A stretch of 64,000 nucleotides of DNA from Ramazzottius varieornatus (lineage: Eukaryota > Tardigrada > Eutardigrada > Parachela > Ramazzottiidae), in the NCBI GenBank assembly GCA_001949185.1, contig BDGG01000003.1, positions 1,507,270 through 1,571,269 on the forward strand, read 5' to 3'. Position numbers and translations under genes: made by a program. The notes beneath the pieces were generated by a model. The model saw only the letters and a list, made by a program, of their open reading frames with translations. It searched no databases and had not been told where the DNA came from. This document shows positions 1-12,001 of this stretch, piece by piece. Numbering within the stretch: position 1 is the stretch's first letter; every line of letters starts with the position of its first letter.

Positions 1-782
1 ATTCTAACGGTAGACGGGCTTCTGGTTGAAACGGTCTGACCAATGGGCTTTGTAGGACAGGAAAGCGATACTGTGGGCCTTGCTGTTGCTTGATCTGAAC
101 TAATGGAGTGGGATACTTGTAGCTGACAGACTGTCGAACAGCACCGAACGTTGGCAGAACAGCAAGATGCGCCGGTCGACAGGGCGTGGTGGTCGCTTGC
201 TTACTGACAGCTTGCCTGGCGAAGTAATCTTCTTCCACGTTAAACAACAAATTCGCGTCTCCTTCTGCGCTCCATTCCAGACCCTCGGGTATCGTCTTGG
301 TGCAGTGTGTTCTCCGTTCGATGACGTCCGACTCGTTGCCTGCATGGTGCTGCTGTTCCTCCTCGACATTCATGGCTGCAAGATATCACAAGCAAAATTA
401 CGGTCTGATGTACAGTAGCCACATCAGTTTCATACCAAATGTCATCAGCTCTGCTGAACTCACTGCTCTAAGTGCCTTCAAGACCGCAGCCGACAGTGAT
501 CATTTTCCTTTTTCAAGGAAAAAGAATGGTAATGATCCAAGATTGGTAATGATCCCTAAACACCAAACGGCTACTCGTAATGCAAAAAAACTGACCCTCG
601 CCACTTGTTGGGTTTCGGGCCGTTTCGGTGCAATCAGAAACTCTGGTCAATATCAATCAACCATCCATCACAGTAGGTAGCGAACTACTCGAATCGAGCC
701 AAGTCGATGGACCCTATCGAATGCTCCGAATATCATGAGATTCTGACGTATTGAGGTCCCTAAAAAGGTCCGCAATTCGGCC
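1..782. other. No gene recognised
   Basis: Short overlapping open frames occur on both strands, but none has a recognisable motif, a convincing start context or splice sites that join to neighbours. I see no repeat or RNA gene here. Confidence 0.5.
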
Positions 783-1227
783 NNNNNNNNNNNNNNNNNN
801 NNNNNNNNNNNNNNNNNNNNNNNNNNNNNNNNNNNNNNNNNNNNNNNNNNNNNNNNNNNNNNNNNNNNNNNNNNNNNNNNNNNNNNNNNNNNNNNNNNNN
901 NNNNNNNNNNNNNNNNNNNNNNNNNNNNNNNNNNNNNNNNNNNNNNNNNNNNNNNNNNNNNNNNNNNNNNNNNNNNNNNNNNNNNNNNNNNNNNNNNNNN
1001 NNNNNNNNNNNNNNNNNNNNNNNNNNNNNNNNNNNNNNNNNNNNNNNNNNNNNNNNNNNNNNNNNNNNNNNNNNNNNNNNNNNNNNNNNNNNNNNNNNNN
1101 NNNNNNNNNNNNNNNNNNNNNNNNNNNNNNNNNNNNNNNNNNNNNNNNNNNNNNNNNNNNNNNNNNNNNNNNNNNNNNNNNNNNNNNNNNNNNNNNNNNN
1201 NNNNNNNNNNNNNNNNNNNNNNNNNNN
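783..1227. other. Assembly gap (445 N)
   Basis: A run of 445 undetermined bases. The open frames that cross it are artefacts of the Ns. Confidence 0.99.
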
Positions 1228-1510
1228 CTCAATACGTCCTTGCATGAGAATTATCAAATGAGCAACTATGATTTTCTTTCCTGTCGATGTCTCGGTAGAA
1301 ATTACACACCAACGGGAAACTTCTGAAAAGCTCTCTATCTGAAATCAAACTGCTAATCACACAAAGCTGGAAGCCCGCCAAACAAACCACATCATTAAAT
1401 AAAAAATTAAGCTCGTCTAGACGTCATTTCTAAAACAGGAAAGAATGGTAGTAAAAAAGAAATCCTGTGTATCCACAGCAAAGAAGCACTTTGGTAAGAA
1501 GGTAAAATTT

Positions 1511-2846
1511 TCAGCGTTGAGATTCGACCTCAAAATACTTCAATGATTTACAGTCCGAGTCCTCTCCATCATTCACAACAGCTACTTCCGACGGCGTAGA
1601 CCACTTAATGTCACCATCTTTGATCTCCATATCAATAACTTCCATCACGTTCTTCTTCTCTTCCCCGAAGCGACACGCGATGATAACATTCACACCTTTC
1701 GACAGTCCCACTCTTGTCTCGTTCCCAGGGAAGTTCATCAGATCGACGAAGAAGTCGTCTTGGGCAAAGTCACTGAAGGCAACGGAGACGTTACACAGCG
1801 GACAGCGAAACTTGGCCTTGAGTCCTCGGTTGATGGTGCAGTATTCGTCCAGCCCGAAGCACTCAATGTGCTTACAATCTTTGCCGCGAACAGGTCGCTA
1901 CATGCGCCGCTTGGTGAACGGGCAGATGAACTTGAGGATGGTGCTGGTCGCCAGAAGTCCATTCGCTGGGGCGAACAAGGTTTCATGGGCCCATGTCGTA
2001 CCACCCTCGACGGTCAATTCGCTTACTACGACTGGATCGCCATCCTTCAGGTAAAACACTCGATCAAAGGAACAGCTAGCGGGTTTGATACGGGAAGTTG
2101 CGCCAAGCTCGTACGTTTTCTGCAAGAAGAACAGAAAATTTAAACTTGGCGACAATAGTCCTAAACTTTCCTACGCATCGAAACTACTGCAGAAGCTTGT
2201 TTTTCGAATGGGATGCTTGAATTTTGCTTACCGATGATCCTTCTGCAGTCAAGGCTGGTCTTCTAACCCTTACTTCCTTGCGCACAACTGGGCGTTGACG
2301 TTTCTTCGGAGCGGGAACCTCCACTGTCTTGTTCGGCTTTTCCGCTTCTTTTCCAACGGATCCAACTTCGACTTGATAGAGCTTTATCGCTGCCTCCCTG
2401 ATGACTTTCGAAATCTCACGTTCGAGGCGCTCTGCTTTTTCCTGCAACTCATCCTTCTTCGCGCAATCTCCCTCTTTCTCCGCACGATTTTTTTCAGTGC
2501 CTAAAAATATGACACTGTTATCCAGACGATTTATCCGCGACGAAAAGGCTGCTGTTATCTTTTCAGCAGCGGTAATTCTGTTATGCGTTTCCTCCTGCGA
2601 CGGTGGATCGGTAACCGCACAGGTCGACCTTGCAACTCTTTTCACTCTTTCTAGCTCTTCGCTCAGTTTCTTTTGATTCACTTTGCTCGACCCGTATTTA
2701 CGACTGCTTAGGTTTACGTAAGTTGACAAAGTGCTCGTGGGAATCCTTTTTATGGTTACGACTAGTGCTGGATGGGAACTCGGATCTATTAGGCGCGGCG
2801 ACAAACGCAGGCACGGCGTCTCTCTTGTACTGCGGATATCGGACAT
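1511..2846 (-). CDS. SP-RING (MIZ/PIAS-type) zinc-finger protein, putative E3 SUMO ligase, with an in-frame UAG
   Basis: Two exons are clear: 2846-2232 (5' limit uncertain) and 2119-1511, joined in phase 0 by a GT-AG intron. The first encodes a charged, probably coiled-coil segment rich in Lys, Glu and Arg, then a basic tail. The second encodes an SP-RING finger: CPFTKRRM, then RPVRGKDCKH, then FRCPLC, with the expected C...C-x-H...C-x2-C spacing. SP-RING fingers of PIAS, Zmiz and Siz proteins bind the E2 Ubc9 and promote SUMO transfer in the nucleus. A TAG (minus strand, 1900-1898) sits between RRM and RPVRG. The frame is otherwise open to the stop at 1511. It may be a nonsense mutation, a sequencing error or a pseudogene. 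Upstream exons carrying a PINIT or SAP domain were not found. Confidence 0.6.
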
Positions 2847-3131
2847 CCGGACCTACTGTATTCCCTCGATAGTTCTGCGAATTACGTCATCATGCCAGTA
2901 AATTACACCCGCACTGGTATCCCTGATTGTTTGATTGTCGCCCATCATAATACTTGACTGGGGAGCAGTCTTTGATTGAAGGTATAGATACTTCCTGGTC
3001 CCCGCCGGATGATATTTACCACGACAGTCACGTGATTCGCAGAACTTTCGAGGGAATACAGTACGTAAAGCAAAAGCATGGTTATAAATCCCAATCTGCT
3101 ACGACGAAGGCGAAACAATTTGTAGAAGGAA

Positions 3132-3996
3132 TTACTGACCGTGGGTGGATGAATGACCGCCACCAGTTGCTGGAATAACAGGCGCTGGAGGTCGAACAAG
3201 CGGACGATCCAACAGCTGTGCGGGAGACGGCAGACATATAAAAGGCGGCTGAAACGGAGGCGCAGCAAACATCGGAGGCAGTGGCATGATGTGATGGTGA
3301 ACCACCACGTGCGAGTGTGGAGGAAAGCCACGCGGGAAAGGCATCGGTGGAGGAGGAGGTCGGAACTGAGCAACAGGTGGAGCAGAGCAGAAATGGACTG
3401 TAGGCCCAGGCTGGAACGTCGCATGTCTAGGAACCGTTGGTGGAGGAAGTCGGTCCTGTGATTGCTGTGCTGGAGCATGTGGTTTTCGACGGGGATCAGT
3501 GGGCACGCTCCAATGACAACTGTTTTCTTTGTGCCTCTCCAAAGTCTGAGCTTCGGCCATCCGCCCGCAGTCTTTCTTGCAGTGGACAAGTCCCGAGTTG
3601 CCCAACCATACTCTCAGCTTTCTGAGCAGGATCCACCAGAGCTATGGGTGCTGTGTTGGCTCCGGCACCGCCGATAGAGCCACGTGGACGATCGGCCAGA
3701 GTAACGGTTGACACCGGACGGTTGGCGCCCGGAAGTACAGCTGGAAGAGGACGGCCCGGCACCACGGGAGCAGTGGCGACTGGACGATCAGGCATGAAGG
3801 TGGCGGTGGAAGCTCTGCGATCGGCTATTTGACCGGGCTGAGAGGTTGCTGGACGAGCTGAAGGTGGAACGAGCGTGTGAACTGCCGCGGGAGGAAGGTT
3901 CTGAGGGACGTGCTGCTTTTGTACGGTGGGAAGGTAGGCGCGGTTCTTAAAGTTGATCCTTTCGGTCAAACCAGCGGGAACACCAGCTTCTTTCGC
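3132..3996 (-). CDS. Proline-rich protein of unknown function, exon structure unresolved
   Basis: Two overlapping minus-strand frames look coding by composition. The upstream one (about 3996-3496) is rich in Pro, Ala, Arg and Val, with repeated DRP or GRP steps. The downstream one (3605-3132) starts near a Cys/His cluster (HCKKDCGR, then ERHKENSC, perhaps a zinc finger). It continues into a Pro/Phe/His-rich tail with runs of proline and histidine. The two must be joined by a splice or a frameshift that I could not place. They may be 5' exons of the SP-RING gene just downstream on the same strand, or a separate gene. Confidence 0.3.
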
Positions 3997-4145
3997 TCGT
4001 CTAAAACAGAACGCATGGTGTATATTTCAAAAAATACATTATTCCCCAGTCAACCCTGCTGCATTGTACGTTGCACCCAGCGCATTGCCGTCACATAACA
4101 AGCCGAGCATCACACGCTTGAAAGTGGCGCAGTGCGCGAACTGAA

Positions 4146-4355
4146 ATGGGTGACTTAAACAACCTACCGCTTGATTTCGTCCAGCCTGTCATTGTCAGAT
4201 ATCGCCTTGCAGCCATTCAAGCCATCCCTGCTCATCAAGCGTCGTCCGTCCCAAAAATCCCGGACAACTTTCCTGTAAAACAGATCACATACGTGGAGCA
4301 AACGACGGACGAAAAAGCATCGCAGTTTTCGGTCTCACTTCTGAGAATTAGCTTC
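4146..4355 (+). CDS. Possible first coding exon, function unknown
   Basis: An ATG at 4146 opens a 70-codon stretch of ordinary composition, starting MGDLNNLPLDF. It ends at a strong donor (GTAAGTGAG) at 4356. No following exon could be assigned before the cluster gene at 4968. It may be an orphan exon or chance. Confidence 0.2.
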
Positions 4356-4967
4356 GTAAGTGAGTGTGTAATACACTGCTGTCTTTCCCGACGGCAGTGT
4401 TTCTCGTTCGATATCCGTGATGTGTCATTCGTATCACCTTTCGTCCAGCTCGGATTTCATCCAGACAGCCTCTCCTAATGGGTAGACATAAAAAAATTAA
4501 TTTCACGATATCTGGCCGCTGTTTCTTGACGTCCGACGACTGAATACTTACCGTTCTCGAACTCTCTAGCCGATGTCCTGGCCATTCTGTTCGTTGACTT
4601 ATCATACACCGACGTCAATCGCTCAGACCTGTCTTCCTCCTCCGTCCTTCGTGGACGAAACTGAAGGCCACACGCAAAGAACGGAAGAAAAACAAAAGAT
4701 TTGAAATGATGATCTCAATTATTCACGAAAGCGGACATCGAGTTTGCCCGTTCAGCTCGACAAACCGGCGGTTCAACTCGTGTGATCACTCTTGAAAGCC
4801 TCCGTTGATTCCCAGCATCATCCTACCAGTACAACGTGGATATTGCGAGACGTCCTGTTCAAATTCTTCGTAACGAGTTGATCAAAAGATTTCTTCCGAG
4901 GTCCGAAGAACATTTGGTTCAGTTTTGCAGGTTGCACCAGTGTGCTGCTCGCCGAAATCAGCTTAGG

Positions 4968-5727
4968 ATGGGCGACACGTATGGCGAGAACCCACGGAGC
5001 TTCGGAATAGCCAGTTTCTCATCGTGGCTGGATTTCAACCTGCTATGTCGAGCACTGGACCCGACGGAAAGCGAGGCGACGTTATGGCATAAGATCATCG
5101 ACAGAAAATCCCACCTCGTATTGTTTTACCAGATCGACCATCAGTCCATCAAACCGAAGCTGTCCAGATGCGTACGGCTGACCAAAGACCAAATTCACGG
5201 CGTCCGCGAAGTTTTGAAGCCAACTGTCTATCTGCACGATTACGAGCAGCCCTCATCCTTCGTGGAGTCAATCTTCGGACGGAATCACGTTAGTTCTCTG
5301 GATGAACTGACAGAAATACTCAAGGTTGTTGTATGCCTTGACCTGTCGCATCTCGGCGGAACCAACAACGTGGACTTAAGCGTCAGGTATAACGAAGGAA
5401 GCCAATTCAAATTTCTACAAGTGTGGTTTTCATAGTTGTCTGCAGCGCATGAGGTCATCCATTCACAAGTCGTTCCGTCTTTGTATGACGGAGTCAACAA
5501 ATGCTAGTGACGTCATGCGTATCTGGGCGAAACCACCTGCCAGGCCATAACGGGTACGCTATTCCATCGACCTGCTTCTTCCAATTATCGGTCTTTGAAT
5601 TTTATTGCTGGATTTTCTCGCAGGTCACCTTGAAGAACTGTTCGGGATAGAGTTGGCAAGCAAGGAGTTTGTGCAGAAGATCAACACGACCTTGTTATTC
5701 CATGAGGTAAAGCAAAGAAAATCATGA
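4968..5727 (+). pseudogene. Cluster paralogue A: first exon plus last exon only (decayed copy)
   Basis: Exon 1 (4968-5386) encodes the complete N-terminal domain shared by all cluster members, including LWHKIIDRKSH and KPKLSRCVRL. It ends in phase 2 at the conserved donor. The only other family exon is 5624-5727, the tail of a BEN-like repeat starting GHLEELFGIELASKEF and ending in TGA. That exon needs phase-1 entry, as in all other copies. Joining it to exon 1 gives AGG TCA CCT TGA, an immediate stop. The linker exon and the BEN-like core are missing, so the gene seems to have lost its middle by deletion. Exon 1 alone could still make an N-domain protein of about 150 residues by reading into the intron. 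Confidence 0.7.
5450..5515. promoter_or_regulatory. Paired CRE-like sites in intron 1 of copy A
   Basis: TGAGGTCA at 5450 and a perfect TGACGTCA at 5508, followed by TGCG. Spacing is 58 bp. Matching pairs sit in the same intron of copies B, C, E and F. Confidence 0.45.
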
Positions 5728-6119
5728 GGTTAGTTCTTAATGTACTTGGATTATTTCTCCCAGTATCGATTATAGCAGTCCAGAAACATAAACCGTAACG
5801 GTGGAACCTAAAAGCGGAAATTTGCGGAGGCCGAAAATATTGGCAGCAAGCGTGCTGACTGGACTCATTGTCAGGGCAGTGTGATGACTTTTACACAGAT
5901 TACCTTGAGCAGAAACTCTACGGATTAGGGGCATGAGACGCGAAAATAAAACTGCTATCAAGATCACAGTCGTGGAAAATACGGAGTGCAAAAGAACAAA
6001 ATTAAGATGCTAGTCGTGAATGCCTGGTTGGGATAAGACGCCAGGAGTCAATTGAAAGTAATTTTCTCAGTCGGGATTCGCCCACGTCTGAAGGTGATCA
6101 CTCGAGATCCACCGTTCCA

Positions 6120-7439
6120 TCAGTCATCTACCACTTCTTCCACTTTGTTGATATAAACGTAACCGCACAACGGATTGACACGGTGCAAATCTTTGGCGAT
6201 CCGGAGAATGTCTCGTGAGCGTTGCTCACGGTCTTTCAGTTTTTCGGTGTGAGAAAGCGAAGGGGCGTTGGACCGGATGACGTGAAGCAAGCAGTCGCGG
6301 TAATGCGAGTGCAAAAGCGACAGCTTTAGCCCATCTTGAACACTGGTGGATTCTGTCAATTGCAAAGGAGAAAATCTTGGAAAGGGCCGCGACAGGTGCT
6401 GAGCAAAAACAAGTGTTCGTACGTACCTGCTGTGAACATGCTGACTGCCGAGCGCATACAGGAGGAAGGCTTCAACCTGACTGAGGTGTAGCTTGTTCAA
6501 TGCAGCTCCGTACAGGAAAAATGTCCGTATCTGTTCGGGATCCAGAAATTGCTGAGTCCAGTAGGTGCTGCCATGAACACGCAGAGGATCGTTCAGCTGA
6601 TAGAAATTGTATCCCTGAATCTGACAATAGTGCGCCATCTACAAAACCGAGAACAGCACTTGCAAACGACGCTTCAACAGCAAAATCTCGATGGACTTAC
6701 CAGCCAACCCTCCAACCATCTTTCTCTTAGCATCGTATGTTGGTCGTCCATCTTGAAGGAGGAAAAGCCCGGCATCGACGGGCAAAGATGGTAGTTCTTC
6801 CGCACTCGCCTGCCTCTTGAAGACGCTTGATGTTACCTGAAGCTGGAACTAGAAAAGACCATAATACGTACCATCATGGTGTGAAGTACAATATTTTGTG
6901 ATTTGACACACGGTGTATACTGGAAGACGCACCACGGAACTCACCGGAATATTTCCGTTGACCAGCATGTCGTGCATGTCGGCCTCCCACAATGCAAAAT
7001 CCGCTCCATATACCGCCCGTGCAGCAGAAATTTTACTGATGGTGTCATGAATGTTGGCCGTACTTCTCAGTAGAGGTTGCAGGTCGGCATCGCCGGAAAT
7101 ATCTGGAGTGGGTGAATGTCGATAAACCCCGCCATACGGTAAGCTACCAAAGGACTCATCAAGGCAGACTTTTGAGTACTTATCGGCACTCGGCAGAGAA
7201 GCCGGTAGAGCGAGATAGGTGCTTGCTGTAGAAGAATTTGCTGACTGCGAGCGAAACTGCTTCGTCAAGAAGGAACCTAGCAGTAGCTGTTGAGCGCGCA
7301 ACAGGTACGCATGAACAAAGAACGGACCGACGTTGAAAACGAACTTGTGTGCCCTGCAGCCGACGTATAACTTGTCTCTCCTTCTGGCGAGGCTGGAAAA
7401 TCTATCACGCCTTTTCTCCGTTTCTCTGGGGCAGGCCAC
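6120..7439 (-). CDS. Possible divergent nuclear hormone receptor (ligand-binding-domain part)
   Basis: Minus-strand exons run from about 7439 to 6945, then 6836-6701, then about 6638 to 6120 with a small internal intron (donor GTACGTACG). The middle exon has a helical stretch around AKRKMVGGLAG. The last has LNKLHLSQVEAFLLYAL, which resembles the nuclear-receptor pattern of a hydrophobic helix followed by an x-E-x-x-L-L-x-A segment. Further on, SVQDGLKLSLLHSHYRDCLL and a final Leu-rich helix fit later ligand-domain helices. Upstream, GCRAHKF weakly recalls the CRxxKC signature, but no intact pair of C4 fingers was found. The splice phase between the last two exons is not resolved. Confidence 0.3.
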
Positions 7440-9230
7440 ATTTTGAGGGCTGGATGCGAAACAGCTCGATACACATCGCGTTTCCGGAGAGGTATTCGCC
7501 CCTTTGCGGTCGCTGCAATCAGAACAGATTTTCCTGGGCGGACCCCGGTTCAGTGAACTCAGCGCTTATCGCGTGTGAATTTGTGAATCATAATCTGTCA
7601 AAAGGGTGAGATAATGGAAGATATTACCATCCAATTTCATCCCCAGATTCACGCATTTTTTATAACGGCAAGCTCAACACCTTCCTCTGGAGTCTGATGT
7701 AATCGTGCATAATTGTGCTCCACCAAAACACTGATATACTGTGTTGGTGGTGAAGGTGCGCCGATAAGAAGCCTGAAAAAAATGAAAGATGTTTTGGACA
7801 AGTCTTCTGAGCAAACGCTCACCACACAGCGACTCGCTGCAAATCTAGAAAAAACTGTACCCGGCAGACGTCATTTTAACTAGCAAACGGCTTCTAGACG
7901 GTGAAAGTATAATAGGGCTAACTAACGTCATGCACGAGTCACCCGAGCAAACAGTCTCTTGGAATAGAACGAGAATCTAACCGGCTGGTTAGATTCTCAG
8001 GTCGACCTGAGCTGCTGAAAAATATGACTGACTTTCCGAGTCCTGAGGACCCCCGAGTACAGTATTCAGGATCGTCAGTCCTTGAGGTTGCGCCAAGTTC
8101 GGATCGAGGGACGTGGGCACAAACCGCGTACCTACGACGAACAGTGCAAAATACCGAACGAGGAGAAATCGGAGCGAAATGACGTTCGGGTTTTCGGCGA
8201 TAACAGAAGACAGGCTGACGAGACTACCATATTTCTGGTATCTCTACGTGTACGTACGACTATTCGTAGTGACTTCGTACCACGTCCCCTCTGGTCTTTC
8301 CCGTCGCAGTGCCGATCAATACATGGATTCAATACCACCGCCGTGCAGGGAATATAATGTTCCCGGAAGCAGCCGCCAAGACAAGGTTCCTTGATCTTTA
8401 ATTCATTGAGGACTCTCCTACAGACTGAAATCATGAAAGTTGATGTTCGGAGGCTGAGGGAAGCAAGGTCTGTTGACATTAAAATCTGATGAAGATCCGC
8501 ATATTAGGTGACGCAGATGCCCTCGATCGCACCTTTATCGACCTGTCATCTGCTTCCGGGTTGCAAGACGAGCGATTGGATTCGCGTGGGAGTTTCCGTG
8601 GCATGTATTAATACATGAAGCTCGCTGGATTTTTCCTACTTTTTGCCGCCAGATGTCGTTCTCTTTTATCAAAACTGGAGACTTTGACTATAATTGCTAT
8701 TTCAGAAAAACTTCGGAGAACGGGAGCGAATCAGTTTATTTCACCTTGTTTGGGTACCTCGGGCACTTTGAGCTCCGTAGTCCATAAATGTTTGAGGTCC
8801 CTGCGGTCCTTTCGTTACAGAAAGAACGATCTACCGAATACTAGGAAGGATTATCAACGCCACACCAGTGTTATTTTACTATGCTATTAAAATTATTAAA
8901 AGTCACGTGCTAATGTTAAGTCTACGTGGTCAGCTGACTGTAAGTAAAATCAGTTATCGCTGACGAATTTCAATCATTAAAATTAAAATTCGATTTCCTA
9001 TTATGGATCAACCAATCAATCGAACACCAACCCGCACAATTAAAACGATTTTAATTATCAAAATCGATTTCCTGTTATAATGATTAAAACAACACTGCGC
9101 CGCACTACCGTGTTGAGCACAATATAGAGATTACGAGCTAAAGCGCACTAGCACAATTCGATACGCGCAGGAACATCGTGACATCATATGTAAACATCGT
9201 GCGACTCTTTTAAGGGAAGGTTATCGTGTA
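7440..9230. other. Non-coding stretch, no gene recognised
   Basis: Short frames occur on both strands with no motif or consistent splicing. From 8900 to 9100 the DNA is rich in ATTAAAAT and CGATTT words. Confidence 0.45.
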
Positions 9231-9239
9231 TTCTGGCCC

Positions 9240-9890
9240 TTCTGGTAAACAGTTAGATACGAGAGATAGTAGTGCTGGCAAAAATACGATAAAATTCGAT
9301 ACGATATTTTTCGATACAATATCGAGGGATATTTTATCGCGCTCTTCGATATTCATTCGATATCGATATTTCGATACGATACTTTTTTTACCGTATTTTT
9401 GATATGTCGTATCATATCGCAGAGATATATCGATATTTCGGGAATTTAGTTTTTCGGAATTCCACTGGTTCAAGCCCAAAAACTCAAGAAGCCGGTTTCC
9501 ACATAAAGTATTAGTAAGATCGAAAGCGTCGAATGTAGCAAAGACATGATTATACCAAGACTTCAAACACATGGCAACCTGGACAGAATTAGTATCAGAA
9601 CCGAATGGGCGGAGTGTGCTCGTTACACCATGGCCAAAATCAAGCTTTGAAATCAGCCATGGTCTTCCGTAGACGAGATATCACTGGCGAGTTTGCCATT
9701 CAGCAAAATATCGATATATCGAAAATATATCGATATGGCGCGATACGATATCGCCGAATATTTTATTGCATTATTCGATACAAGTTTTATATCGATATTT
9801 TCGATACGATATCTGCCGCATATTTTATCGCAGATTCGATATATTTCGATACGATATCGGTATACCGTATCGTTGCCATTCCGTATGTTA
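9240..9890. repeat. AT-rich ATCGAT/CGATAC palindromic repeat, two blocks
   Basis: Two blocks (about 9270-9450 and 9705-9870) are built from degenerate units such as CGATACGATATTTTTCGAT, with many ATATCGATAT palindromes. The 250 bp between them has ordinary composition. The open frames crossing the blocks are repeat translations rich in Ile, Tyr, Arg and Ser, not genes. Confidence 0.75.
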
Positions 9891-9899
9891 GAGTAATGG

Positions 9900-11995
9900 T
9901 CATACTACAATTTACTGGTGCACGCAACGCACAAAGAGGCTGACGTGCGCTGCTGTGGACTCACGAACGCGATTTTGGTTTTGCAGCGTTCTACCTTGAC
10001 TCGTGCGTTTGGTCAAGAGCCAACTAGTACTAAAGTTGTCCACCACAACCTCGCCTACACATTGATAGTTTTTTCCAAATGGCGACCTGCAACGTTGACC
10101 GAGCAATTCTAAAAAAATGGCAGAGCAACTCACTTTGGAGGCCGATTTCTCAAGAACCGCAGACGGTCGCGGTCTCCAAACTAACACTTTGTAAACACAA
10201 CTGTGTTCGCTCGATAAAGTGTTTTTGATAACTTTTCTGATCACTCGTCTAGTATTGGTCAAATTTTAGTTGTGATCGGGTCGACTGTTCAGTGTGACGC
10301 TTCAAAGTTTGTTTACTCTACGAGGCAGTGAGACAGAGGCTGGATCAGTAAACTTCCACCCTCTGCCTGCAGAGGATATTGCGCTGGTCGGTAGAGCCCT
10401 TGTCCGTTGGATATTGCACTGCCTATCTCTTCATTACACTCTCTGCAGTAAAAATTGGCGCTTATACGGCGCCGAAAGCCAACGGCTAGAAAACCAGCAT
10501 GCACAGGTCTAATGTACTCGGTCGCTCTGTCCGAAAGATAACAGAAAGGCTGCATCCGGGTGAACCCACCTAGCTTCCTAATTTTATATCTTGAAAACTA
10601 TAAAAGTTTTCAAGTCAATTTTGCTGGTTGGCATGTAGGGAACACATCGAACTATATCACTAGACGGTTTTGAATTTGCGGTTGTCGATCCTTTCTGGAA
10701 GAATAACCCTTCTTAACACAGAGCCTACGAGACGAACTTGTTCCTATGATGTCACGATGTTCCTGTGCGTATCGAATTGTGTTAGTGCGGTTCCGCTCGC
10801 AATGTCTATAATACCTACTCAGTACGTCGGAACCAGGCTACCAAAGCCGGCAAAATCAATAAAACGAGCGGACATCTTGAGTACCACACTGTACCAGCGT
10901 GACTTCAGTTCTCCATTACGTTGCAATTCGTCCGGCGCTGACGATTCGATACAATGACGATGGTTCCTTCACGGCATTAAAAATGGGAGGAGAGTGCCTC
11001 TATTGTAATCGTATTGCTATCGTATGACGATACTTAGCCCAAGTATGATGGACTTTGATTGCTGATCGATCCTCTTCCAGAGCACCCACATGGTCAATCT
11101 TGGTACTAAAATGTAGGAAAGTCGTTCCTCTTCCATTTGATACCTTGGACTGCGTCTCAGCAATCCAAACTTAAATTTAGGCAGAGGGGGTGGAAAAAGA
11201 TGAAATCAGCCATTTTAGCCATTCCGCAGCTAAAATCAAGGCGCTACAGGATGTGAAGTCACCCCTCACCCGGCGTACACCATTGCTTTCAGCGGCGGTG
11301 ACGGAGCGACGCCTATCGTCTTTAAGTCGTTTCGCGATTGCCGAACACACACAGCTCGTTACCATGCGAAGACGATACGACTTCTATTGCAATTGTATCG
11401 TAATCGGGATCGTAACTGCAGGACAAATGCGTGGGGCGGCACCCTAACAGGTACTGTTGCCGCCGAGGGAGGCTGAAACGGAAAAAAACGGGAACTGGGA
11501 TGATGGCAGCGCGTATCCCAAGTTCCCAACCATTGAATTACTCCCTGTCACTCAGAATGCAATGCTACAGCTCTATCTCTATCTTTTGTGACCTACTGTC
11601 GCTTCTCCTCAGTCACGTTCCATTCACAAGCTTATCTCCACTAATGTACTTTGCCCTTCACTGGGCAGAGTTCAGCAGAGGGGTCCAAACACAAGCTTAC
11701 GAACAAAACCAGCTCCGCAACGACAGCTCGTGCCCGAAAATCCCATCTTAGACCACCTGAAGTGGTTTGACATGGGATAACATGGGGTATCAAGTCGCAT
11801 TCAAGGTTGTATTACCAAGCTCTGCGAGCTTACGTAATAGCCTCACACTGTATCGGCGGCAACAATACTCACTAATGAACGACGCATCACCTATCAATAA
11901 GTTAGTTTTCTAGCTGTTGGAACATATGACACACGAGAACAGAAACTAGGGTGCTTCTCTCCGCTACTTCAGCTACCATACCGGGTACACACGGA
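9900..11995. other. Non-coding stretch, no gene recognised
   Basis: No coding signal found. There is a short perfect hairpin at 10590-10614 (CTTGAAAAC...GTTTTCAAG). Patches of CGTATCGTAATCG-like words near 11000 and 11380 may be remnants of the repeat at 9.2-9.9 kb. Confidence 0.4.
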
Positions 11996-12001
11996 AGAGT
12001 A

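Noticed and set aside
714-1326. Long open frames across 714-1326 on both strands
   Set aside because: They exist only because the 445-N gap contains no stop codons.
9210-9943. Open frames rich in Ile, Tyr, Arg and Ser around 9.2-9.9 kb
   Set aside because: They are translations of the ATCGAT/CGATAC repeat and have no protein-like composition.
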